Part shown: positions 52,491 through 64,000 of the stretch, one piece after another
How positions within the stretch are numbered: position 1 is the first letter of the stretch
Layout: each line of letters opens with the position of its first letter
From: Adiantum capillus-veneris
Taxonomy: Eukaryota; Streptophyta; Polypodiopsida; Polypodiales; Pteridaceae
Reading direction: 5' to 3'
Assembly: GCA_014529385.2 (NCBI GenBank)
Contig: CM043950.1
Span: 82,904,843-82,968,842 of the forward strand
DNA: 64,000 nt
Translations under genes and position numbers: made by a program
Notes under the pieces: generated by a model
What the model saw: only the letters and a program-made list of their open reading frames with translations
Databases searched by the model: none
Told to the model about the DNA's origin: nothing

Positions 52491-54000
52491 CGCGTCGGGT
52501 TCACCAAGAATGTCGGGGGATAAGTATGCGAACGGTGAGCTGGGAAGGCACCGGGCCCCTGGCTGTGAGAGGTGCGGGGAAAAGAGGTGCAACAGACATA
52601 ATTAATGAAAACAGATCTCAAAACAAACAGTTCGCTTAATACCAATAAGTCAACAATATCCATGATTTATCAATCGTTAATGGAGGCTTTATGCTCCTTA
52701 CAAGGTGCAACCTGTCTTAATCGAGGTGCTAATCGAGAGAATTACTACTGATCTAACTCATTCCCTCCTATTGCTTCAAGATTGAAAGAGAATCGATTTC
52801 CTTCCGCTTTGGCTATGCGAGCTTAATGACTCGAGTTCAGGCTTGGTTTGGATAGATTAAGCTTCAGATTAGGCTTAAGGATTAAGGTTTTGGCTTTGGC
52901 TTAAGGGTTTAGAGATTAGGCTTAGAGTTTAAGAAATTAGAGAGCTTGAGATAGGATTCAAAGCTTGGCTTATGAGAGATTAGGATTATGAAAACTTGGC
53001 TTAGCTCGTGAGAGATTAGAGATTAGGCTTAAATAAAGAAGCTTAAGAAAATCCCTGTTAATGATTGCTTGAGCTTGACTAATGAAGGTGAGGTTAGACT
53101 TGGAGGCTTAGGAATATGGCTCGTCACTTTGAGAAGCTTTGGCTTTGGTTCCCTTTGAAGGGAGAGCGCTCCCAATGAAAGAGGTAAGCCCCAAAAAAAA
53201 TCACACGAGAGCTTCAAGGAGAGCCCCCCCCTTTTCTTTTATAATTTTGCATGAGCTTTTCTTGCTAAAAGGGTTCTACCCATTAGCGATGTCGCTAATG
53301 GGTACCCCCCTTGGTGACATGGCAAGCGATTCTAGAGCTTCTCGAAAACCAGCGCCGCTGGTGCCAAATCGATGCGCGAGGAGGTTCCTTGCATTATTTG
53401 CTTCTATGGCGAGGGCGTTTGAGCGCTATACTGGCCGGTGTGAGTGAAAACTCAAATGGCTGCACTACCGATTTCGCCCTACTCGCCATACCCTCTTCCC
53501 CTTCACACACAATGTAAATTTTAACTTAAAAACGGCGGGCGGCCTTGGTTGTCTTGGGCGGGCATTGAATTAGGCCCTTGGGCGGCCTCTTTTAATTCTA
53601 GTGGGCGGCCGATCTTAAAGGGCGAGCGCCCTTTGGCTTGCAAGGGCACCATATTTTTGGTACACATTTCGGCCGAGCAAGGCTTCACACTTGGCATTGT
53701 CATCGGCCAAGCAAGGCATCACTTCTCCATGGTGCGGCCTTCAGATACCGTAAGGGATTATATACCGGCCCCATAGCCCTTGGGTGCATAAATATCAGGT
53801 AAGCATCGTCAAGCACAACATCTTCTCCAGTCGCCATCGATTAACAATATCATCATGAATTTGGATGTCATAAAAAATCTTCAATAGTACCACATGCCTG
53901 CAAGAAGCAAGTGTAAGTGATTGCTTTTGGAGAGTTGTGCTCTCAAGGCTAGGCATATTATAAAAAATGCTTCCGCATCGGCCCACATTTGGCATACACA
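52491..54000 (-). repeat. Primer-binding-site candidate and probable LTR of element V
   Basis: The minus strand reads TGGTGAACCCGACGCG (52506-52491), preceded by the likely LTR end CCCCGACA (window start TGTCGGGGG at 52511). A minus-strand TATA box GGTATATAATCCC lies at about 53755-53767, so the LTR would be about 1.3-1.6 kb. Inside are an AGATTAGGCTTA-rich stretch (52800-53050) and a perfect hairpin (53277-53304). With no partner LTR the outer end is unknown. Confidence 0.5.
53277..53304. repeat. Perfect 13-base inverted repeat with 2-base loop
   Basis: TACCCATTAGCGA, TG, TCGCTAATGGGTA. It lies about 450 bases downstream of the putative TATA box in the minus-strand transcript of LTR V. It is too perfect to ignore in otherwise decayed sequence. 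Confidence 0.8.
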
Positions 54001-54339
54001 TCGGGCACCGCACTACATTAAACCAAATGAATGTGACTGATCACGGCGACCAGGGCAGTTCGAACCCGGCCCTCGACGATACTTAAACTGGCCATATCTT
54101 GCCAACCGAAACCCCGATTGACGAACTGAAAAGACCGACATGCTCCTGAAAGTGAGCACTTCGGAGTCATGCATTTCTTTTGTCTTTGACCTTTTATCAG
54201 CAGGTGCTCAATCCGGTACGGATCTGCTACTGACTGAAATTAAAACTGTCATAACTTCTTATCCGTAGCTTCGATTGACGAGCCATAAAGATAGACACGT
54301 AGGGCCCTTCAAGTACTTCAACTTTGATTAATAAAATTC
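54001..54339. other. Unassigned, two diverged ~60-base units
   Basis: CCCCGATTGACGAACTGAAAAGA.. near 54112 and GCTTCGATTGACGAGCCATAAAGA.. near 54270 share a word order, suggesting an old tandem repeat. No ORF of note. Confidence 0.3.
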
Positions 54340-56805
54340 TAGCTATGACCACATCAAGCATACTCACTGTTTAGCATTACCAAGACATCTTTTGGTCCTT
54401 CGATCCCCATTTGGTACTCTTTTAGCTTTAAAATTGGCTTGTCAGCAAGCCCTTATAACTGCTGAACAATCATGCAAGATTCAAATACACCTGATCGGCA
54501 TTCCTTTGCTCATTTCTTGTCATGGGAGCGGAGCGGCACGACGTCGTCTCGAGAAAATTTGTGCGCAAAGCAAAATAAGTGTGAATTTTTTCGCACGGCA
54601 TTACTGTATCTAGGTCATGTTATCTCCGTCGATGGCATTCACATTGGCCCCGAGAAGATACACATTTTCCAGCATCACCATGAAACACGTTTTGACAGTC
54701 ACTCACCAAGTGAAACACGAGTCGTTTCACTAACAACAATTTACCATAGTTTTAGTTTCAAAGTCGCTAAACTCACATTTCGGCCTCACGTTTCATTGTG
54801 CTCTAATTTTGGATTGAAACGTTTCGTAGTGAAACGCCACGTTTCACGGTGAAACGTTTCGGCCTTGAAATGTTTTGCGGTTACGTTGCGTGACTACATT
54901 GGATTTGGCCCATTCTTCGCACGATCACACAAGTGAACTCCTTTTTGGGTTTTACGGGCTTCTTTCAGAAATTTATCAAGAACTACGCTCGTATTGGACA
55001 ACCCTTTACTCGTCTGTTAAAGGACGTCCAACGCAAGCATAGTGTCAGCCCGTTTGTTGAATGGACAGACGAGCTTGGTCAATGTTTCCAAACATTGAAG
55101 CGACTTGATACTACTACACCGATGTTGCAAATTGTGGATCCAAACAAATCCTTTGTGGTGTAAACAGATGCCAGTGATTATGCAATCGGCGGTGTTCAAT
55201 ATCAGGATTAGCGGCCTGTAGCATTTGAGAGTCGCAACACGTTATTCCACACAGGACAAGGAATTGTTGGCAGTAATTCATCCCCTAAAGGTTTGGCATC
55301 ACTACCTCTATGGTGACCACATCGTGGTATGGACGGACCACCATTCTTTGAAATATCTTTGTGATCAACCCGACCTCCACGGTCGAAAGGCAAGGTTGAC
55401 CGAACTCATGCAAGAGTTCGATTTTGAGATACGCTACAGTAAGGGTGCTACCAATTTGGTAGTCGATGCCCTTAGTAACTTCTTTGAGGTAAAATACTCT
55501 TTCGTTTACTGAAATTTCGACTGGCTTTTCTCTTTCAAAGGGCATTGCCAAAACGATCGTCACTGTGGTGCAATCTAACCACGAGTCCAAGAGGGAATAC
55601 ATAGCCCGGAAAACTATGGCGGTTCGGAGTTCACGAGGATATTCTCAAGTAAATTTTGTTCGAGCGTCAATATGCACCAAGTCCAAGGTGCCTTGGCATA
55701 CACTGTACTTTGGCCTTGGTTAGCGGGTATTTCTATTGGCCACACATGAAAGCTATTATTGAAAAGTATGTGCGGGAATGCGCACTATGTCAGCTCAACA
55801 AAGTTGAACGTCAAAAGCACGTTGTGTTGCTACATCCTATGCAAATTCACAATAGCAAATGGGCAAGCATTTTACCCCGAACCAAACTTGGTCACGATAC
55901 CATTTGGGTCATCATCGATAGACTCACGAAGTTGGCGCGATTTATTCCTACATGTTCCACTGTAAAGAGCCACGAGTTAGCTCAGCTCTTTGTGGAACAT
56001 TATCTAAATTATATGGTTTGTCTGACGAAATTGTCAATGACCATGCTTCAAAATTCACAGGCAATTTTTGGCAAACGGTCTTCTAAAAATTTGGAGACCC
56101 ATCTATGCCAGATCACCCTGAAACTAATTGATATAACGAACGCACAAATCAAATTATGGAGGACATGATATGAGCATACATCTCTCGACATTAATCTGAT
56201 TGGGAACGCTATCTCCCATAGATTGAGATTCCTTAAAACAGCACAAAGCACTCAGCTACTTGCTATAGCCCGTTTATGTTTATATACAATTATGAACCAA
56301 AACCACCAATCACCACCAGATTCAAGGCGATCAAGATACAATCGATAGTCGATTTCTCACACGATATGCAAGAAATACTCCAGATCGTAAAAGAGAGCAT
56401 AAAGGCAACACAAGATCGTGCCACTTTTTACGCTAATCAACGTCAACCACCCCGCGAACTCCACGAGGGCATGTGGATATACCTTAGGATACCAAAGAAT
56501 TCTGAAACGATCCTAATTGGTTCATGCTCGAAATTATCTTCTCGCTATTGTGGTCCTTTTTAGATCACAAAGAAGATAAGTGGGGTTTCTTATAAGTTGG
56601 AGCTGCCTCATGGCATTGTTGTGCATCCCGTGTTTCACGAAAGCCGTCTAAAGGAACAGTTGGGGCAAGATGACCTAGTGATTCCTCCGGAGTAAATCCC
56701 AACCCTGGAAGACACAGAATCGGTTCTCATTCAAAGGGTGTGCAAGTCTCGCAAGACTTCATACCCTAAATATTTTATCAAGTGGAAGCAACGTCTTGAA
56801 ATTTG
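54340..56805 (+). pseudogene. Chromovirus-type Ty3/gypsy pol relic (RT end to chromodomain)
   Basis: Read through many frameshifts. RT thumb NKCEFFRTALLYLGHVIS (54570-54640). RNase H from QVNSFLGFTGFF (54930) through WTDHHSLKYL (about 55330) and FDFEIRYSKGA. Integrase HHCC part with YVRECALCQLNKVERQ (about 55770). Core start IWVIIDRLTKLARFIP. C-terminal part with PHGIVVHPVFHESRLK (about 56610) and a chromodomain start (LIQRVCKSRKTSYPKYFIKWK, quoted as landmarks) cut off at 56805. A 210-240 base foreign segment interrupts it at 54670-54912. It runs on the plus strand like element Y, so it may be Y's own pol. Confidence 0.8.
54670..54912. repeat. Cluster of GAAACG/CGTTTC inverted motifs interrupting pol
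   Basis: About ten copies of GTGAAAC or its complement GTTTCAC lie in 240 bases, with palindromic GAAACGTTTC twice. They separate GPEKI from QVNSFLGF, which are normally some 15 residues apart. This looks like an inserted foldback or MITE-like sequence. No clear terminal repeat pair or duplication was found. Confidence 0.5.
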
Positions 56806-57085
56806 TCACAAATTGTTGACGTGTCAAGCCACTAAAGAACAGAGCCAACTTGCAGATCCCGTCTGAGGGGCTTGAAGCCTAGAAGAAGCAAAAGCATGAG
56901 AAGAAGAAGAAGAAGTCGTACCAACTTATGGATGCGGCCTAGGGAACCTAAAGATATTAAAATAAAGCAGGACAACCATGCACACACACACACACACACT
57001 CAATTTCTTGCGAGCAAATGATGACATGGCATTGTTGTACGAACACCCGCATTTTGCACTGACAGTGCCACATGGCAAACTGTTG
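56806..57085 (+). repeat. Repeat U copy 1, truncated
   Basis: TTGTCACAAATTGTTGACG onward matches 60792-61065, including GATATTAAAATAAAGC and TTTGC.CTGACAGTGCCACATGG. It begins exactly where the chromodomain is cut off and ends before a microsatellite. Confidence 0.7.
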
Positions 57086-57097
57086 TGAGAGTACCCG

Positions 57098-57424
<327 letters not shown>

Positions 57425-57739
57425 CCGGAATAGGATCGTGCTAGGTAATAGACAAACATTGTGCACACAAGTGAGTGTGTGTAGGCTAGAATGTTACTCA
57501 AGCAAATTAGGTTCCAAGATAGATTACGTGGACTCATAAATAAGATCTTGAGTAGTTTTCTAGCCCATCATAAGCTCACCATAAACAAGAGACATGTAAC
57601 GCAAACTTGGAATGGTTGTTTATTCATGAAAGGAGCTTTAAGTAGCTCTACAGGCTCACACCTTTACATGTGGGATACTTCCACCTCTTCTCTCATTCAC
57701 ACACTCTAGTGACTCTTAAGACAAAGCTCATACCTTACA
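57425..57739 (-). repeat. 3' LTR of copia T
   Basis: Matches 60230-60528 through ACATTGTGCACACAAGTGAGTGTGTGTAGG, ACATGTAA and AAAGCTCATACCTTACA. The first 25 bases are diverged. Confidence 0.8.
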
Positions 57740-58049
57740 ATCCTCCCCTTGAGGTTTGGACTTGGACAATACACTGAAGATTCACATCCACTAAGTATGA
57801 CACATAGTATCCACACACGATGTCAATACATATCCACAAAGGATGACAGACCCACAAAGGATGACAAAAAATCCTCCCCTTGAAGTTGAGGCTACAATCT
57901 TCGCTCTATGTCGTCGTAGTAGACAAGGTTATTCTCGCCTTTTTCTTTTTCTTCTTCGTTCTCCACCACATGAGTTGATCCTCTTACAAACCTTTGTAGT
58001 TTTTGTTGTTGTTGCCACTGCTGCTTTCTCCACTGTTGTTGCCTCTACT

Positions 58050-58824
58050 TGAGTAGCATCGAGAAGGAGGATGCCCCTTCTTACCACATTTGTTGCAAGA
58101 CTTATTGGTGTAGAAATCCTTTGCTACATGTCACATTCTTCCACAATCATAACACTTCTTTACACTTGATGATGATGTTGAACATCCTCCCCTTGGTGAT
58201 TATGCGACAAAAGCTCCTCCTGATGGTGTCGATGAGCCCTTTTGCTTCTTCTCTTCTGCTTGCAGAGAATTGATGACATCTTGAAATGTTGGAGCCGGTT
58301 CTTTTTCTTCAAGGATGGTGACTAAGTGGTCATATAAGGGTGGAAGTGCACTCAAAAGCACAACCACTTTGTCATCTTCTGGTACCTTGCACTGGATGTA
58401 AGTGAGCTGCGTGACAATGCTCTTAAGCTTGTTAACTAAGCTAGCAAAATTCTCCCCTTCAATCATAGAGAGCTTGCAATGTAAAGTTATTTTTGAGACT
58501 GACCTTACTTCTTTTAGCCCTAGCTCCAATTGTTGTCTAGAACTCTCCAAGATTTATGTGCATGCTTATATTCGTCTATAAAATGCACATAGTTATCATG
58601 CAAGGAAGTGATGATAATTCCTAAGGCTTGTTATCTTTGGCTAAATTTTGTGCACTCGCTATGAGCGTAGATTCTCTAGTATGCACTCCATCGGCTTCGG
58701 CTAGTTGCTCTAAGGTTGTGCTAATAACAGACCACAAACATTTCTTCATGAGGTATCCCCTTAACTTCGTTTGCCAAGTGTGAAACCCCTCCCCATTGAA
58801 CTTCTCTATTCCCTTTTTCCCCAT
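58050..58824 (-). pseudogene. Copia Gag (DUF4219/UBN2 type) of element T, broken
   Basis: N-terminal part 58824-58621: KFNGEGFHTWQTKLRGYLMKK, the DUF4219-like start. Then, across a short disrupted stretch, 58550-58200: LHCKLSMIEGENFASLVNKL...QLTYIQCKVPEDDKVVVLLSALPPLYDHLVTIL, the UBN2 gag domain. A zinc-knuckle remnant near 58100-58155 reads CYDCGRM.HVAKDF, with the last Cys replaced by Phe. Frameshift and stop near 58560-58620. Confidence 0.85.
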
Positions 58825-58958
58825 TGTGCTATGAGGACGGTCTTATCTTGGAGACTCTCGAAGATAATGTCTAACTCCTCTAACAATGACAAATACCCCT
58901 TAGGAGATGATAGAAAATTTATTTGCAAGTTATTGTGCTTGGATGGGATTCTTTTGTT

Positions 58959-59022
<64 letters not shown>

Positions 59023-60204
59023 CTTTCTTTCTTAGTGAAGCTCCTCTTCACAATCTTTAGTTTCTTTGGAATGTTTTTGAAAACCTTTGGAAACCTCCAA
59101 AGAGAAATGCCCTTGTTGACTTGGATGCGCTTCCTTGAAGCTTGATGTAGCTCCCCTTTGCATGGCTTTGAAGCTCAAATGAAGAGACCGTTGAAGAAGT
59201 TTTGGAAGAATTGGTTGTTCTTTGACTTCTAAGCTTATGGGAAGAAGTTGCTTGAGGCCCAAGGGAAATGCGCCTACTTTGTCGTTTCTGCTTGCTGCTA
59301 GCCGTGGGAAAAAGGTCTTTAGATTGCCTAAGCTTTTGAGGAGCTCCGACTCTTGGGGAGAGGTTGATGGCCATGGGAAGGTAGCCTTAGCAAGGATGAT
59401 TAAGTGCCTCTTGAGTCGAGCTGGGCCGCGGGAAGGGGGGACCTCTCTGAGGCGGAACATTGACTTTATTGCGGTGTTGAAGTCCGTCAGTGCCTCAAAA
59501 AGGTTGTGATGCCACAGGACTGCACCCCTACAGACCCGACCGAAGCAGTAAACCCATTTGAGGGAGTCACCACACGTCTGCCCACATTGCCCTCCTACCA
59601 AAAATTTTGGTTGGGGGATTGGAACCACCCTCCACACTCCCAAATATAATGTGCTAGAGCTAGCCACTTGGACTCAACCCCTTGTGTAGAAATAGCCAGC
59701 AATAGAGATGTATTAAATTAAGAAGAGGCACTCACACACACACAAAACTCTACGCACATTTAATAATAGTAAATCATATTAGATGGGCTTGGAATGGGGC
59801 AATCGAGGGCTCTATGGAGAGCTTGTGAGGAGACCTTCGAGATGAGATTATTAATGTTTGATGAATGCAAGAAGGGAAAGACTATTGAATGTGAAAGCCA
59901 CAAAAAAAACCCGACACAAAACAACCTAAATGCAAATACAAAATTGGATATTGATCCTCTCCCTAAGCAAGCCTACCTAGCCATGGAGGGTAGTGGCCTC
60001 TTGGGTGTGCCAAGGACATGCCCACACATGGCTCACATAGCTAGATTAGGGCTTAATTAGTGAGAGATGCCACTAGTTATGGACAATGCCAATAGACCGT
60101 AACGATGACTAAGAAATACGAATTACTCTAATGAAGATGCTAATTACTAACACGCAACACCATAACAACAAACTTAGCTAGCACACCATAGCTCTGATAC
60201 AACT
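58825..60204. other. Leader of copia T with microsatellite and one unassigned ORF
   Basis: A (GA)n run at 58964-59019. On the minus strand a 211-residue frame (59667-59032) is open, but I recognise nothing in it. It may be chance or debris. The leader is unusually long for copia (about 1.4 kb). Confidence 0.4.
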
Positions 60205-60528
60205 TGATGGATGGGATCATGCTAGCTAAGGTGGGTGATAGAAAACATTGTGCACACAAGTGAGTGTGTGTAGGTTGATTGTTACTCAAGCAAATTAGGT
60301 TCCAAGATAGATTAACTTGGACTCATAAACACGATCTTGAGTAGTTTGCTCACCCATCACAAGCTCACCATAAACAAGAGACATGTAATTCAAACTTGAA
60401 TTGGTTTTTTATTCATGAAATGAGATTTAAGTAGCTCTACAAGCTCACACCTTTCATGTGGGATAATTCCGCCTCTTCTCTCATTCACTTACACTCTAGT
60501 GATTGTAGGACAAAGCTCATACCTTACA
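60205..60528 (-). repeat. 5' LTR of copia T
   Basis: Beside the TTGTATCAGAGC primer site; TGATGG...CTTACA as written. Confidence 0.82.
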
Positions 60529-60534
60529 TGAATA

Positions 60535-60640
60535 TACTCTTTATTAGATAAGATTTTTCTAAGAAGCCAACGACCCAAGATATCAAGAGCTCCAATATGG
60601 AACGAGACTCCTTATTGGATGAGATTTTTATGGGAAGCCA
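60535..60640. repeat. Two ~70-base tandem units
   Basis: The first unit has TTATTAGATAAGATTTTTCTAAGAAGCCAACGACC and AAGAGCTCCAATATGG; the second has TTATTGGATGAGATTTTTATGGGAAGCCAACGACC and AAGAGCTCCAATCTCC (given as landmarks). Not coding. Confidence 0.6.
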
Positions 60641-60778
60641 ACGACCTAGGATATGAAGAGCTCCAATCTCCATTGAGAAAAATGATTGTCTGTCAAATTG
60701 TCCCTCGCCCTCAAAAAATTTTGAGCTAACTTGAGTTGTTTTGCAAATATGTAGTAATCATGCACGATTAAATTCTTT

Positions 60779-61360
60779 CAAGAAGGGGAGATGTCACAAA
60801 CTGATGACGTATAAAGCCACTGAAGAACGGAGCCAACCTGCAAATCCCGGTCGAGGGGCCTCAAGCCTAGAAGAAGCAGTAGCAGCAGCAGAAGAAGAAG
60901 TCCTACCAGCTTATGGGGCCCTATCCGATGGGGCCAAGGGTACCTAAAGATATTAAAATAAAGCGGACGACCACACATACACACTCAATTTCTTGAGAGC
61001 AGATAATGATGTGGCACTGCTATACGCATGCTCGCATTTTGCGCTGACAGTGCCACATGGAAAACCGTACGGAATTCTGCAGTTCGCGTTGACATGCTGA
61101 CATGGCAGTTGTACGAATTTCCATATTTTTTGCTAACTGATTTGAGCGCCAGCTTTTGGGACCAGATTCTTTTGAGTTTGAGGCTTTTCATGTAAACTGA
61201 TTTCCATAGGCCGAGGCCCTTTAAATATGAGCCAAGGGCTCATTCTCTGGTATGCTCTTCTGGGTAAAGGTGCAGAGGATGGAGTGCCGGCAATGTACTG
61301 AGCTCAAGCAATATAAAGAAATACCAAAAGGGCGCCAACATTTGGGGCTAGTGTTCTCTT
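60779..61360 (+). repeat. Repeat U copy 2: polypurine-like tract and LTR-like sequence
   Basis: AAGAAGGGGAGA then TGTCACAAACTG (60792), as at a 3' LTR edge. It contains TTTAAATATGAG (about 61222), a possible TATA box, and ends near GCGCCAACATTTGGGGC. The last 45 bases (ATAAAGAAATACC.AAAGG..GCGCCAA, TTTGGGGC) are shared with repeat X. Confidence 0.55.
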
Positions 61361-61589
61361 GGGATGGAGCTCCGTCACTCCCATCTCATGTGTTGTGCAT
61401 CTCTTTCTGTTCAGTTTTTATTTGAAGTGCTTAAAGTTGTTTAGTTTGTTCTTTCTTGTTGGCACGTGATGCTCATTCCCGTGACAAATCCCATGTCACT
61501 TGGGAGTCATCTAGGTCATTAAGGACTCGTTTTCCCAGTTTTATAACCGAGCATATTGCTGAGCACGGCAATTAAAAATAAGGGAGAAG
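61361..61589. other. Noncoding stretch before LTR Y
   Basis: No gene. It ends in AATAAGGGAGAAG, a purine-rich tract directly before the LTR start TGTTACG. Confidence 0.45.
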
Positions 61590-61957
61590 TGTTACGTCCC
61601 CAGACATCAAGATGGGTGCTTGCAGTATGTCCGGCTAGTGTGAACCTGCCCTTTGATTATGAAGTCCTATAAATAGGACATGAGTCATTTGTGACACATC
61701 TTGTGTGATCACCACACTTGGACTCTTGGCCTTGGCAGCTCTGCCCGCACACCCATACTAGTGTGGACTTGGTGATATGGGACACTGGCCCTTGTGATAG
61801 AGGCTTGCTCGCTTGGCTGGAGGCTCGTGGGAGAGACCATATTGGCTCTATGGTTGGGAAGTGAGACTGATGTCCGCTCACTATGTGTCTTTAGTTGTGA
61901 GTTTGGCTTGTGCCATGTCATGTGTGTAGGATGAATCCGGCTAGGGACTAATAATTA
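61590..61957 (+). repeat. LTR family Y, right copy (3' LTR)
   Basis: TGTTACGTCCCCAGACATC to GGGACTAATA, preceded by a purine tract. It pairs with 27833-28191. TATA box CCTATAAATAGGAC at about 61667-61680. The ends TGTTA and TAATA fit a TGTTA...TAACA inverted repeat with one C-to-T change. Confidence 0.75.
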
Positions 61958-62200
61958 CTTTATGTGAAAAGGGGAGAGAGAGATGCACGAGAGAAAAATC
62001 ATCGCGCTACATGAGACAAGGGAAAAGGCAAGCTTTCCGTTAGAGCTGTGATCACCTACACCCACTACTCACACACACATTACAGCTCACAATGAATAAA
62101 AATCAGCCTCCTCTCTCAATTTTGGGTGCCCTCTCTAGGGATAAGATATTTTGGACTGTGTGTTGGCCTGCAAGTTTCTCTCTGTCTATCGTAGAAGTGA
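61958..62200 (+). repeat. Repeat X copy D: right part of the LTR and primer-binding site
   Basis: Its reverse complement matches copy A at about 6990-7215 (GATCACAG, CACACACATTGTAGCTCACAATGAATAAAAT, then the GGGCGCC site and CAAGAGAGGGC region). It starts at the LTR position where copy C stops. Confidence 0.72.
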
Positions 62201-62399
62201 GCATTATACACTTTACCACTTGTTAAGCAATGTACACTTCTATTGCACTATATCTATAGTTACATAAGATGTGCTATCTTTAGCATCACCCCTCTTTTGA
62301 GCACATTGAGTTGGGGCATATGCGGGTTGCAAACAAAAGGCTTCCAAGTAAAGCTTCAATACATTTGGTGACACTGCTAGTTCACTTTCTTCCATCCAC

Positions 62400-63420
62400 T
62401 TTATCCTCTAAGTGAGTTGGTCTCTTCTTCTTTGGACAATCTGCAACAAAGTGACAGGATGCTCGCAAATAAAACATTTATTCTCGACCATTAAAGATGT
62501 CTTTTCTTCAAAAGACCTGCACACAAAAGGCTTCTTCTCTTTCTCTGGGAAGATTTAGGAAACGCTTTTGCAAAGGCCTTTGTTGCTGAATTTTTCTTTG
62601 ATTGGCCCTCTTTCGCGTTGCCCTAGAATCCACTGTCTTCTCCCTTCAACAAAACATGACGAGTGTTGGCAACCTCCATAAGTTGAGTAAGGGTAGCCGC
62701 TCTGTTCTTTGTACAATAATTCCTAAGCCCTTTAGGAAGCCCACAACAATACTTCTCTATCTGCTTTGTCAATGGTACAAATCTGTAGAAAGTTACCGAA
62801 AGCAACGCTTTACAGAACTTCCAATTGTACCCATCTAAGTTCTTGCAAGAAGCCACATTGAGTTGGTCCCAATCTGTCAGAGATCAACTTCAAACTCATT
62901 TGATAGCCATGCAGATGCAAACATCTATTTGAACCCATATTGGAGGTGTCTGTCCTTGCATCAATAATGTCGTCCACTATGAACGCGCATTTCCTTTCAA
63001 GAAAGTCGCAGCTTTACGGATCTTTCGAAGCCTCAATAAAATTCCCCCCTGCATAGGCAATATCAAACTGTTGGAGGAAAGTGAGAGCCTTTGTCTTGCC
63101 TTTGAAACCACTAAAAGTGTCAAACTTCATAGGTGCACCACCTTCTTTGTATGGTTTTGGCTTGTCTAGCACTGTCGTATTATCAATAGGGATGTGTCTG
63201 TAACATAGGTACAGTGCTAGGGATCATCTGTGCTCCTTGGCCATTAGCATTGTTTGTGTGGATAACTTCTCACTTGTATTCATCAATGGCCCGAGGTAGC
63301 AGAGTATAAGGATCATCACCAGTAGTGATACATGTGAACTTCACCGAGATGGTCTACCTGTGCAAGCGAGGGGTAACCAAGTGCTTGTTTGATTTTGTTT
63401 GTGGTGATTCCATGCTGAAA
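62400..63420 (-). pseudogene. Gypsy Gag relic with zinc knuckle, heavily decayed
   Basis: Starts near 63412 (MESPQTKSNKH). Across frames it shows KFDTFSGFKGK-like capsid start, MFASAWLSNEFEVD, then 62856-62623: NLDGYNWKFCKALLSVTFYRFVPL, LTQLMEVANTRHVLLKG. It ends with a knuckle CFICEHPGHFVADCPKKK near 62480-62425. Many stops and shifts. It lies beside repeat X copy D but in the opposite orientation to that LTR, so it belongs to another element. Confidence 0.7.
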
Positions 63421-64000
63421 TTTTCAGTCTATACACTCATTGAGAGAGATATATATGTGTATAGAGATATAGCAAATTAGTTGCGTATAGATGTGGATAA
63501 CTTGAGAGACTAAGAGAGACAATTTAAAAGTTAGGGAGAGAAGATTGGGAGAGACACAATGTTGACCCGGAACGACAGGGCCCTTTGACATTCTTCTACC
63601 ATAAAGTATAGTTACCACTCACTACACTCCACTTTGTAATTCCTCTAGGAGATAGGCCCATTGAGCATCGTATAGCTTCATTTTCCAAAAAAAGAAAACA
63701 GCTATTTTCATGGCCATTCTATCACTATATCATCCAACAACTACATACAAAAGCAATCCTCTTTCTGTAAGTGAGTTTATAAGAGCTATTGGTAATTCCT
63801 CTGTTTACAAAAAAAAAAATAAAAAAAAAATAAATATATCATGCACCTTTCAAAAGGGAATTACCCTTTTTTATCCTTCATTACAGTTTCTAGTTTCTGT
63901 AAACAAACTCATTCAGTTTACAGACTTTGCAGTGAAACACCATAGAAACACACTCACGAGCTGAAATCTCAAGCGTTCCTCATTCACAACACGCATCGGA
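63421..64000. other. Leader-like sequence upstream of the last gag relic
   Basis: GA-rich and A-rich noncoding sequence; no LTR edge or primer site was recognised before the window ends. Confidence 0.35.

Larger units (their letters stand above)
57425..60528 (-). mobile_element. Gag-only Ty1/copia element T
   Basis: LTRs at about 57425-57739 and 60205-60528 (TGATGGATGGGATCATGC...CATACCTTACA in the right copy). On the minus strand, a tRNA-Met-type site TTGTATCAGAGC follows the right LTR (60190-60202) and a purine tract CTCAAGGGGAGGAT precedes the left LTR (57740-57753). Only gag lies between (58824-58050); protease, integrase and RT are missing. The left end of the left LTR is degraded, so no target duplication could be confirmed. 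Confidence 0.75.

Noticed and set aside
59032-59667. 211-residue minus-strand ORF as a host gene
   Set aside because: It lies in the leader of copia T and shows no recognisable domain. It is left as unassigned sequence.

Overview
This 64 kb window looks like repeat-dominated nuclear DNA of a land plant. A fern or another seed-free vascular plant is my best guess. That guess rests on a decayed PLS-type pentatricopeptide repeat (PPR) array, plant-type Ty3/gypsy, Ty1/copia and LINE elements, and heavy nesting. It is an inference; nothing here fixes the species. I see no intact host gene, rRNA, tRNA, CRISPR array or bacterial operon. Almost every supportable feature is a transposable element or its debris, and all boundaries were read by eye.

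Layout. 1-4960: two copies of one LINE family, with a dead PPR array between them. 5040-5880: a decayed fragment resembling the S1 region of the spliceosomal helicase DHX8/Prp22. 6838-7910: copy A of a gypsy LTR family, here called X. 7919-8515: a chromovirus integrase tail with chromodomain. 8745-24834: copy B of X, split by a 12.5 kb Ty3/gypsy element (9043-21562, minus strand, TSD GGGTA) and by a 2.2 kb TG...CA insertion (22296-24523, TSD ACGT). 24835-26800: a copia relic and its LTR. 27150-27832 and 61958-62200: the two halves of X copies C and D, separated by about 34 kb that begin and end with a third LTR family, Y. Inside that block lie a LINE without reverse transcriptase (28653-32841), a gag-protease element Z (33028 to about 49 kb) holding a complete Tat-lineage gypsy element W (33370-44533), another gypsy relic V (49519-52511 and beyond), a chromovirus pol relic (54340-56805), a gag-only copia T (57425-60528) and repeat U. 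62400-63420: a further gypsy gag relic.

How it fits together. Most elements keep a nucleic-acid-binding or gag part but have lost an enzyme: integrase core, reverse transcriptase, or all of pol. Several still show target-site duplications, so they were probably moved by enzymes supplied in trans. Only W carries the whole protease-RT-RNase H-archaeal RNase H-integrase series, and it too is broken by stops and frameshifts. Most premature stops can be read as C-to-T (or G-to-A) changes, as expected from deamination of methylated cytosine in silenced DNA.

The most unusual structure is in the 12.5 kb element. A second aspartic-protease-like domain lies after the integrase C-terminal domain in the same reading frame, followed by four W-[V/I]-P-K motifs and then a separate acidic 143-residue ORF.
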